In this document: positions 51,520 to 57,057 of the stretch, in pieces
How positions within the stretch are numbered: the stretch's first letter is position 1
Layout of the letters: each line of letters begins with the position of its first letter
Assembly (NCBI RefSeq): GCF_032854445.1
Contig: NC_088302.1
Coordinates: 2,294,001-2,358,000 of the forward strand
DNA from: Liolophura sinensis
Taxonomy: Eukaryota; Mollusca; Polyplacophora; Chitonida; Chitonidae
Length of the DNA: 64,000 nucleotides
Direction: 5' to 3'
Notes under the pieces: generated by a model
Seen by the model: the letters and a program-made list of their open reading frames with translations, nothing else
What the model was told of the DNA's origin: nothing
Databases searched by the model: none
Made by a program: the position numbers and the translations under genes

Positions 51520-54500
51520 TAGTATAAAGGAACGTCAACGGTTTTGGATACCTCGTAAGACTGTCCTGTTTATTGTGGATAATATTTGCTGTATAAAATT
51601 GTATACATGTATTTTCTCCTGTAGAGAGACTTTGATTCGAATGGTGTGTTTGGGATGGGTGGAAACTACGTGGATGGTTGCACAGATGACAACTGTATGT
51701 CACAGCTGTCCTTCCAAATCCTCGTTCTCATGATCATGAAGCCTTTCCCCAAGTTCTTTAAGGATATCATATTACCGTAAGTCAGTGTCTTTCCTTATGG
51801 ATATCAGATTATTAGCCGTAACTGACTTTCTTTTAGGATGTATTTTATTATCATGTAAAGTCAGCGACAGTATCAGATTACTGAAGATCACTGACTTTCT
51901 TTTAATGATACATTACTGTAAATCAGTAAATTTTTTTAGTGATATGTTACCGTGAGTCAGTGATTTTCTTTAAAAATACTATATTACTGTGGATCATTGA
52001 CTTTCTTTAATGATATCATATTACCATAAGTAAGTGATTTTCTTTAAGGGTATCATATAACTGTAGGTTACTGACTCTCTTTAAGGAAATCATATTACTA
52101 TGGGCACGAGACTTTGTTTGAGGTTATATTTCTGTAAGTCTGTGACTTTCTTTAAGGATATCATGTGACCATAAGTCAGCAACTTTCTTTCAGGATATCA
52201 TATAATCGTGTCAGCAGCTTTCTTTGAGGATATCATATTCCCATAAGTTACAAACTCTCTTTAAGGAGACCGCCGGCGATAGCACAGTTGCTAGAGTGTC
52301 CGCTTCGGGAGGTCCAAGGTCAATCCTGGGTCGAGTCACACCTAAGACCTTAAAAGAGGAAGTTGTAACTTTCTTGCTTGGTGTTCATCATGAAGCAGAT
52401 AGTGTAACGAGTGATTGACCCGTATCAGTAGAATGGAGTAGATGAGTGACTATCTTTAACGATTTCATATTTCTCTCTTGAAGGAAATCATATTACCATT
52501 AAGCCCTGTCCAGACTACCAAACATCACTCAACTTTTGTTTACTCAGCAGGAGTCAACTTGAAGTTAAATCAACAAGTTGAACCGTGTTGAGTAGTCTGG
52601 AGGGGCTCTTCAACTCCGTTCAACAACACTCAACATCACCCGACTTCGTTGATTTGGAAATGTGCATGTGTATTTTTTGTCAACAAGTTGAGTCAAGCTG
52701 AGTGAATGCAGCCATTCAGCGGGCATGTAAAAATAACTTGACCCTGATAAGGTTTGTGACCTGGGCAAAAATGGTGGTGCCATAGGTGAAAGAGAGAAAC
52801 TAGTCTCTCGATGAGACAGTTTCGTTGATACAGGAGTGTGGCCATGGCAATAAGCACATGTGTTTCATTTATTGGAGAGAAAGATGAAAATTTCCCTCAA
52901 ATTTATCGAAAGTTAGGTAAAAAAAAAAACACAGCTGAACACATGACCACAGTGTTGGACAAGGTTAACCTATCTGATTTGTAGTGTGGGCGTGACACTC
53001 AACTTACCTCAACAACATTCGGTTTGCTGTTGAGTTAACAAAAGTTGAACAATGTTGAATAGTCTGGACGGGGTCAAGTCCATGACTTTCTTTAAGGATA
53101 TCATATTTTTGTAAGTCCGTGAATTTCTTTAAGGATATCATATTACCATAAGTCAGTGACTTTCTTTAAGCATATCATAATACCATATTAAGTCTGAACG
53201 GGGTCAAGTCCATGACTTTCTTTAAGGATATCATATTTTTGTAAGTCGGTGACTTATTTAAGGATATCATATGACGATAAGTCTGTGACTGTCTGCTCAT
53301 TGAGAATGTTACATTCTATGAACACAGGTTTTACAAGAGGTGGCATGAGTAACCACAGCAAAAAAAACACCAGTTCATGCTTATATGTTAACGATGTAAT
53401 TGGATTAGTTTGGATTCAGTTGGTATTTTTGTAAATTTAACATCGAGCTGTGTCCCTGAAGACTCAAAATATGTAGAAATATATTGGGTGAACTTCCAGG
53501 ATAAGTCACAATAAGCAGTTGAAGATGTTCTTTGACCAGATTTAATGTGGTGTGCATATCTGTCACTAACTGGCCAGAGGTCTGTAGTTGACAGGCATTC
53601 TATTTTCCCACACCCTGACCCATGAACTGACCATCTTTGTGAAATGAAATGTCTTTGAGAAGGGTAAGTATGCATTACTTAAAAGCTGATTTCTGTCTAG
53701 CTCCTCCTGATTTTTGTGACAGGTTTCTTCGAAAGTTGTGGAGAATGCGCCCCTCCTGGTGCTGCTGGTGCTGTGGTCAGAACAAGAATAAGGTGGACGA
53801 GGAGTCGGGGGCGTCCCCGGCGGGGTCTCGACGCCTGGCCTTCCAGCAGTATCTGGAGAGGGAGAGAGAGAAGCCTGTCCTAGGCGACTTCACTCTAGCA
53901 GAGTACACAGAGAAAGTTATCCTCTACGGCTACCTTATGGTAAACCTAAACTACAGTAATTATCCAATATGTACACGTATAGCTACCTCCTGGTAAACCT
54001 AAACTACAGTAATTATCCAGTATGAACATGTATAGCTACCTCCTAGTAAACCTAAACTACAGTAATTATCCAATATGAACATGTATAGCTACCTTCTGGT
54101 AAACATAAAGTACAGTAATTATCCAATAAGAACATGTATAGCTACGTCATGGTAAACCTAAACTACAGTAATTATCTAATATGTACATGAACAGCTACCT
54201 CCTGGTAAACATAAACTACAGTAATGATCCAGTATGTACACGAATAGCTACCTCCTAGTAAACCTAAACTACAGTAATTATCCGATAAGAACATGTATAG
54301 CTACCACCTAGTAAACCTAAACTACAGTAATTATCTAATATGTACATGAACAGCTACCTCCTGGTAAACCTAAACTACAGTAATGATCCAGTATGTACAC
54401 GAATAGCTACCTCCTGGTAAACCTAAACTACAGTAATTATCTAATATGTACATGTATAGCTACCTTATGGTAAACCTAAACTACAGTAATTATCCAATAT

Positions 54501-56051
54501 GTGCACGTATGGCTACCTCCTTGTAAACCTAAACTACAGTAATTATCCAATATGTACACGTATAGCTACCTCCTGGTAAACCTAAACTACAGTAATTATC
54601 CAATATGAACATGTATAGCTACCTCCTGGTAAACATAAACTACGGTAATTATCCAATATGAACACATATAGCTACCTCCTGGTAAACCTAAACTACAGTA
54701 ATTATCCAATAAGAACATGTATAGCTACCACCTAATAAACATAAACTACAGTAATTGTCCAATAAGAACATGTATAGCTACCTCCTAGTAAACCTAAACT
54801 ACAGTAATTATCCAATATATACACGTATAGCTACCTCCTGGTAAACCTAAACTACAGTAATTATCCAATATGAACATGTATAGCTACCACCTAGTAAACA
54901 TAAACTACAGTAATTATCCAATAAGAACATGTATAGCTACCACCTAATAAACATAAACTACAGTAATTGTCCAATAAGAACATGTATAGCTACCTCCTAG
55001 TAAACCTAAACTACAGTAATTATCCAATATGTACACGTATAGCTACCTCCTAGTAAACATAAACTACAGTAATTATTCAATATGAACATGTATAGCTACC
55101 TTCTGGTAAACATAAACTACAGTAATTATCCAATAAGAACATGTATAGCTACCACCTAATAAACAAAAACTACAGTAATTGTCCAATAAGAACATGTATA
55201 GCTACCTCCTAGTAAACCTAAACTACAGTAATTATCCAATATGTACGTATAGCTACCTTCTGGTAAACCTAAACTACAGTAATTATCCAATATGTACACG
55301 TATAGCTACCTTCTGGTAAACCTAAACTACAGTAATTATCCAATATGAACACGTATGGCTACCTCCTGGTAAACCTAAACTACAGTAATTATCCAATATG
55401 AACACGTATAGCTACCTCCTGGTAAACCTAAACTACAGTAATTATCCAATATGAACATGTATAGCTACCACCTAGTAAACATAAACTACAGTAATTATCC
55501 AATATGTACGTATAGCTACCTTCTGGTAAACCTAAACTACAGTAATTATCCAATATGTGCACGTATAGCTACCTTCTGGTAAACCTAAACTACAGTAATT
55601 ATCCAATATGTACACGTATAGCTACCGTCTGGTAAACCTAAACTACAGTAATTATCCAATATGAACACGTATGGCTACCTCCTGGTAAACCTAAACTACA
55701 GTAATTATTCAATATGAACACGTATAGCTACCTCCTGGTAAACCTAAACTACAGTAATTATCCAGTAAGTACACGTACGATGTTGTGGTGGAACATTTGC
55801 TTGCGGAGTTACACAGAAGCAAATAGGCTTCATAACATAAGCAGTTGATCAAAGAAGTAGTTTGTTTAAGTGCTAAAGCTGTTAATGTTGTTAGTTACCT
55901 TAGTGAATGTTTATTTTGTAGCTGTTTGCAGCTTCCTTCCCGCTGGCTCCCCTTCTTGCCCTGGTAACATTGCTCATTGACATTCGGGTGGATGCGAGAC
56001 GGATTCTCTGGTGGTACAGGCGTCCAGTTGCATTTATCGCTCAGGATCTGG
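29434..56051 (+). CDS. Anoctamin (TMEM16 family) gene, exons 1-15, 3' end beyond window
   Basis: Fifteen coding exons with GT-AG introns join in phase into 752 codons. Residues 1-230 form the cytosolic dimerisation region (KRIDYVLVHPHRR at 66-78, then a KIHAPF-like KLHTPFKRMC). Residues 235-752 are the anoctamin membrane domain: FGEKIALYFAW before TM1, FLEFWKRKNATLSYEWD after TM2, then TM3 to TM7 and SFPLAPLLAL. Family members are calcium-activated chloride channels and/or lipid scramblases working as dimers in the plasma or endomembranes. Calcium-site positions on TM7/TM8 are acidic (E697, E700, D729, D733); the TM6 Asn/Glu pair is less clear. The usual four-Cys first extracellular loop is not found. 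An in-frame TGA 18 bp upstream supports the start. About 100-200 residues (last helices, C-terminus) lie outside the window. The paralogue is uncertain; it resembles the ANO1-7 type more than ANO8 or ANO10. Confidence 0.95.
30197..30305 (-). mobile_element. Degenerate SINE tail in anoctamin intron 1
   Basis: On the minus strand it ends ggcattaaacactaatcaat caaag, resembling the tail of molluscan tRNA-derived SINEs. Only about 100 bp can be matched by eye. Confidence 0.35.
30691..30766 (+). CDS. Anoctamin exon 2 (codons 148-172)
   Basis: The acceptor ggttttgtag and donor gaag then gtatgt give 76 bp reading CEIYDDGPSSSCSLWVEKHF. It enters in phase 0 and leaves in phase 1, exactly what exons 1 and 3 require. 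Its last 38 bp and donor are the founder of the 109-bp array that fills the next intron. Its Trp codon TGG is TGA in all downstream copies. Confidence 0.85.
30728..32190 (+). repeat. 109-bp array carrying the exon 2 end and its splice donor, 14 copies
   Basis: Each unit repeats cactttgagtggagaaacac then tttgagacagatgatgaag and a donor. Donor GTs lie at 30767 (genuine), 30876, 30985, 31094, 31203, 31312, 31420, 31529, 31638, 31747, 31856, 31965, 32074 and 32183: twelve intervals of 109 bp and one of 108. Seven donors are gtatgt and seven gtctgt. In the exon 2 frame all thirteen copies carry TGA where the true exon has TGG, so they cannot extend the protein. Confidence 0.95.
32191..34194 (+). 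other. Remainder of anoctamin intron 2
   Basis: Single-copy AT-rich intronic DNA. It has no exon compatible with the phase-1 junction between exons 2 and 3, and no recognised element. Confidence 0.5.
34195..34295 (+). CDS. Anoctamin exon 3 (codons 173-206)
   Basis: Encodes VDFVSAPFLMDRIHLYQGYE and then FFRPAQRSWL. This matches the conserved F-S-A-P-F and R-S-x-hydrophobic block that ends the N-terminal domain of anoctamins. Phase 1 in, phase 0 out; acceptor ctattag and donor gtaagt. Confidence 0.93.
34810..34882 (+). CDS. Anoctamin exon 4 (codons 207-230)
   Basis: The acceptor ctctttatag and donor gtaagt give 73 bp, reading THTILINMDMRKCATQREMS SVKE in the frame imposed by exon 3. It leaves in phase 1, matching exon 5. 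Sequence conservation is moderate; the call leans on phase and splice sites. Confidence 0.75.
35115..37155. repeat. 43-bp minisatellite, about 47 copies
   Basis: The unit combines tgtatctggcatgaatcatt with atatacatgagtactgtgca and gtg. A block of several hundred bp (about 35960-36230) recurs at about 36380-36650 with the same variant order, so local segmental duplication has occurred inside the array. Confidence 0.95.
37155..37346 (-). mobile_element. tRNA-derived SINE, copy 4 (internally deleted)
   Basis: Tail and central domain (ccgtactcaaaaatatttca, then gctatggtgggcg) are present. About 50 bp around the tctgccagcaacc segment are reduced, and the copy ends within the head at ctgggtcattacgctg. 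It abuts the 43-bp minisatellite. Confidence 0.8.
38725..38935 (-). mobile_element. Possible second SINE-like remnant
   Basis: Read on the minus strand it starts near ccaggttcgactgagcag, a B-box-like motif, and ends gtgttcagcaacattcaaat aactaaataaata, a SINE-like tail. It is too diverged to place in a family. Confidence 0.35.
39238..39415. repeat. 17-bp minisatellite, about 10 copies
   Basis: The unit is gtaactgatgatgtcat followed by t or g, with variants gaggatg, gttgatg and gatgaaatc. Confidence 0.95.
40114..40498 (+). CDS. Anoctamin exon 5 (codons 231-358, into TM1)
   Basis: Begins by completing a Ser codon and reads LPYLLMKGSYTDAYILHDE, the conserved L-L-x-x-G-x-Y-x-x-A-x-x-L-H-D block. 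It then carries a long charged linker, FQPLWKVRNYFGEKIALYFA and a hydrophobic TM1 (SLWIPTIFGVCVFFFGI). Donor gtaaga; leaves in phase 2. Confidence 0.95.
40923..40994 (+). CDS. Anoctamin exon 6 (codons 359-382, first extracellular loop)
   Basis: The acceptor ttttttttcag and donor gtaaga give 72 bp, reading VFKHNALIESKTNRNVTSDD FFE. It has a possible N-glycosylation site (NVT), no cysteine, and phases 2-in and 2-out. In most ANO1-7 type proteins a Cys-rich segment follows here; none was found before exon 7. Confidence 0.85.
41180..44215. repeat. 69-bp minisatellite in anoctamin intron 6, about 44 copies
   Basis: The unit combines gtacagatggtgagtaggat, gctcatccaaccatccatca and cccatcaagtacaggcatac. 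Some copies lack the gtgagtagg block. Because 69 is divisible by 3 and the unit lacks stops, frames of 579 and 409 codons (plus) and 585 codons (minus) stay open. These are array artefacts: they lie entirely inside the intron between phase-matched exons 6 and 7. Each full unit holds a donor-like atg/gtgagt. Confidence 0.95.
44522..44616 (+). CDS. Anoctamin exon 7 (codons 383-414, TM2)
   Basis: The acceptor cttttgttatcag gives phase 2 and joins exon 6 as G then AKETITFLLTVIKEAFDNEI and TPYFALVVCLW. The FDN and hydrophobic helix match the family's F-D-N-x-x-T-x-F-F block at TM2. It leaves in phase 1 at tggg then gtgagt. Confidence 0.9.
44956..45077 (+). CDS. Anoctamin exon 8 (codons 415-455)
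   Basis: Reads GTIFLEFWKRKNATLSYEWD, then VDQYENNEPDRPQFYG. The F-L-E-F-W-K-R and Y-E-W-D motifs are diagnostic of anoctamins. Phase 1 in, phase 0 out; donor gtaagt. Confidence 0.97.
45078..47173 (+). other. Anoctamin intron 8
   Basis: Contains the 38-bp array at 45955-46580. The rest is AT-rich single-copy intron without a recognisable exon. Confidence 0.6.
45955..46580. repeat. Minisatellite: irregular 18-20 bp part, then 38-bp units
   Basis: The left part repeats caagtgtgatacatgcccac. From about 46270 it is regular, with gtgtggacaggtgtgataca and tgcagatgagcctgataa (38 bp, about 8 copies). Minus-strand frames up to 234 codons (CMYHTCPHLSGS-like) are artefacts. Confidence 0.95.
47174..47263 (+). 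CDS. Anoctamin exon 9 (codons 456-485, TM3 start)
   Basis: The acceptor gtaattccag and donor gtgagt give 90 bp in phase 0/0. It reads DPVTRELNWFYPLKRKFLKY then CASFSTLLFM. The D-P-V-T and Y-P motif preceding TM3 is typical of the family. Confidence 0.95.
47343..47606 (-). mobile_element. tRNA-derived SINE, copy 5 (full length, well preserved)
   Basis: Lies in anoctamin intron 9, inverted relative to the gene. On the minus strand the head is gggcctccgtggctcagttg, then the B-box-like gagttcaagtcc, the central domain and the tail aatcaaatcaaatcaaatt. It is near-identical to the copy at 26213. Confidence 0.92.
47913..48068 (+). CDS. Anoctamin exon 10 (codons 486-537, TM3-TM4)
   Basis: Phase 0/0, 156 bp. 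Reads VLLVFVSVVGVIVYRLVMTV, then a short loop with DFCPNISSVQC, then TM4 (LILTSILSSVLNAISILLLG). Acceptor ttaattacag, donor gtagga. Confidence 0.95.
48156..48387 (-). mobile_element. tRNA-derived SINE, copy 6 (degenerate)
   Basis: The same element as the other copies but strongly diverged (ggcatactgaagaatatttc, gtcagaccttcccacc). It lies only about 90 bp into intron 10. Confidence 0.75.
48500..48870. repeat. 30-bp minisatellite, about 12 copies
   Basis: The unit combines actcatggtagaaatcaact with gacattcatg. It gives open frames on both strands (109 and 117 codons) that are not genes. Confidence 0.95.
48871..50029 (+). other. Middle of anoctamin intron 10, unassigned
   Basis: Single-copy-looking DNA with a perfect 24-bp palindrome at 49625-49648 (ccgttgttgtg, aa, cacaacaacgg). 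Opposed ORFs of 131 codons (minus) and 83 codons (plus) have no recognisable motif. It could be an old mobile-element fragment, but no ends were identified. Confidence 0.35.
50030..50545. repeat. 59-bp minisatellite, about 8.5 copies, next to the exon 11 acceptor
   Basis: The unit combines gaaggagatatgattgggta, attcagttgtaaactgagca and tcaagtcaaagtgctgagg. The last unit breaks off at gattgggtaatt, about 20 bp before the exon 11 acceptor. Confidence 0.95.
50566..50602 (+). CDS. Anoctamin exon 11 (codons 538-549)
   Basis: A 37-bp micro-exon reading IYDKLAVLLTDW plus one base. The acceptor tttgtttactttag and donor gtgagt fit, and the phases match exons 10 and 12. The family has K-x-A-x-x-L-T-x-x-E here. 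Confidence 0.9.
51216..51325 (+). CDS. Anoctamin exon 12 (codons 550-586, TM5)
   Basis: Completes a Glu codon and reads NHRTQTSYDDALIMKLFGFQ, then FANSYTSCFYIAFFRG. The E-x-x-R-T-x-x-x-Y-x-x-x-x-x-x-K-x-F-x-F-x-F-x-N-x-Y pattern is a hallmark of anoctamins. Phase 1 in, phase 0 out. Confidence 0.97.
51456..51518. repeat. (TA)n microsatellite in intron 12
   Basis: About 31 TA units ending tatactagtat. It lies inside a 299-bp intron and is likely to vary in length. Confidence 0.97.
51625..51776 (+). CDS. Anoctamin exon 13 (codons 587-636, TM6)
   Basis: Reads RDFDSNGVFGMGGNYVDGCT, then DDNCMSQLSFQILVLMIMKP, then FPKFFKDIIL. The G-C-x-x-x-x-C and Q-L-S blocks match the family. It leaves in phase 2 at attacc then gtaagt. 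Its last 26 bp plus donor are the founder of the degenerate array filling intron 13. Confidence 0.95.
52270..52445 (+). mobile_element. Second SINE family, tRNA-like head
   Basis: The head has gatagcacagttgctagagt (A-box-like) and cctgggtcgagtca (B-box-like). The 3' part gtaactttcttgcttggtgt and cccgtatcagtagaatgg resembles a conserved domain seen in other bivalve and gastropod SINEs. It is inserted in the intron 13 array. Confidence 0.65.
52504..53073. mobile_element. 570-bp DNA transposon / MITE with about 47-bp terminal inverted repeats
   Basis: The left end ccctgtccagactaccaaac continuing atcactcaacttttgtttac matches the inverted right end (ccccgtccagactattcaac, then attgttcaacttttgttaac). 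The interior has several further caacaagttgag-type motifs and no transposase frame. The target-site duplication is ambiguous. A truncated echo of the right end (gtctgaacggggtcaagtcc) recurs at about 53195. Confidence 0.8.
53291..53722 (+). other. Rest of anoctamin intron 13
   Basis: Single-copy intronic DNA without a recognised exon. Short ORFs of 61 codons (plus) and 95 codons (minus) show no motif. Confidence 0.4.
53723..53939 (+). CDS. Anoctamin exon 14 (codons 637-709, into TM7)
   Basis: The acceptor tttttgtgacag and donor atg/gtaaac give 217 bp. It reads FLRKLWRMRPSWCCWCCGQN, with an unusual Cys/Trp-rich cytosolic patch, then a charged linker and EYTEKVILYGYLM. E697 and E700 fit the two TM7 calcium-site glutamates of the family. 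Its last bases and donor found the 53-bp array of intron 14. Confidence 0.95.
53928..55775 (+). repeat. 53-bp array carrying the exon 14 end and its donor, about 34 copies
   Basis: The exon ends ggctaccttatg/gtaaac and each unit repeats agctacctcctg/gtaaacc, then taaactacagtaattatcca and atatgtacacgtat. At least one copy (about 54468-54480) restores the exact exon end taccttatg/gtaaac. Reading past the genuine donor meets TAA inside the second unit. The array accounts for nearly all of the 1982-bp intron. Confidence 0.95.
55922..56051 (+). CDS. Anoctamin exon 15 (codons 710-752, TM7-TM8)
   Basis: The acceptor tttattttgtag and donor gtgagt give 130 bp. It reads LFAASFPLAPLLALVTLLID, then IRVDARRILWWYRRPVAFIA and QDLG. 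The S-F-P-L-A-P-L, I-R-x-D-A and R-R-P-V motifs are diagnostic. D729 and D733 fit the TM8 acidic calcium ligands, the first being Glu in most relatives. It leaves in phase 1; the next exon is outside the window. Confidence 0.97.
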
Positions 56052-56069
56052 GTGAGTTTCAAATTTTCT

Positions 56070-56990
56070 CCATGCATTACCTGATCTCCTCTGTCCATTA
56101 CCTTTTTTCCTCTGTCCATTACCCAATTGTATCTCTCCATTACCTGTTTTCCTCCATCCATCACCTGATCTCTCTCCATTACCTGATCTCCTTTCTCCAT
56201 TACCTGATCTCTTCTGTGCGTCACCTGATCTCCTCTCTCCATTACCTGATCTCCTCTCTCTATTACCTGTTTTACTCTGTCCATTACCTGATCTCTGTCC
56301 ATTACCTGATCTCATTTGTCCATTACCTGTTTTCTTTTGTCCATTACCTTATCTCTGTCCATTACCTGATCTCCTCTGTCCATTACCTGTGTTACTGTAT
56401 CCATTACCTGATCTCTGTCCATTACCTGATCTCCTCTGTCCATTACCTGTTTTCCTCTGTCCATACCTGATCTCCTCTGTCCGTTACCTCCTCTGTCAAT
56501 TGCCTGCTTTCCTCTGTCCATACCTGATCTCCTCTGTCCGTTACCTCCTCTGTCCATTACCTGATCTTTGTCCATTACCTGATCTCCTCTGTCCATTACC
56601 TGATCTCCTCTGTCCATTACCTGTTTTCCTCTGTCCATACCTGATCTCCTCTGTCCGTTACCTCCTCTGTCAATTGCCTGCTTTCCTCTGTCCATACCTG
56701 ATCTCCTCTGTCCGTTACCTCCTCTGTCCATTACCTGATCTCCTCTGTCCATTACCTGATCTCCTCTGTCCATTACCTGTTTTCCTCTGTCCATACCTGA
56801 TCTCCTCTGTCCGTTACCTCCTCTGTCAATTACCTGCTTTCTTCTGTCCATGCCTGATCTCCTCTGTCCGTTACCTCCTCTGTCCATTACCTGATCTCCT
56901 CTGTCCACAAACCTCCTCTGTCCTTTAATTGTTTCCTTCCGTCCATTACCTGATCTCCTCTGTCCATTACCTGATCTCCTGTGTATACCC
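56070..56990. repeat. About 20-bp minisatellite with higher-order structure, intron 15
   Basis: The unit is ccattacctgatctcctctgt. Longer blocks of about 170 bp containing ccgttacctcctctgtcaat recur three times between about 56440 and 56880. ORFs on both strands (up to 242 codons) are artefacts. Confidence 0.95.
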
Positions 56991-57057
56991 ATCTCCTCTC
57001 TTGGCTGACTGCATGGATTTGCTCCCTGCACAGATTGCATATGATTGGGTATGAATT

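Larger units (their letters stand above)
51777..53290 (+). repeat. Degenerate 42-bp array carrying the exon 13 end and its donor
   Basis: Copies of tttctttaaggatatcatat then taccataagtcagtgac recur from the exon 13 boundary to about 52260 and again at 53078-53290. The genuine exon end is ttctttaaggatatcatatt acc/gtaagtcagtg. Most copies have decayed donors (ataagt, gtggat, gtaggt), but gtaagt and gtgagt are kept in a few. Two mobile elements (52270-52445 and 52504-53073) split the array. Confidence 0.85.

Noticed and set aside
51029..51733. 234-codon plus-strand ORF spanning anoctamin exons 12-13
   Set aside because: It is in a different frame from the conserved anoctamin reading frame and runs through the TA microsatellite and an intron.
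56034..57040. ORFs up to 242 codons on both strands in intron 15
   Set aside because: Products of the 20-bp minisatellite; overlapping frames on both strands are equally open.
57005..57055. Anoctamin exon 16 near ctccctgcacag at about 57040
   Set aside because: An acceptor-like sequence exists, but the downstream translation does not resemble the conserved segment after TM8 and soon enters the 86-bp array.
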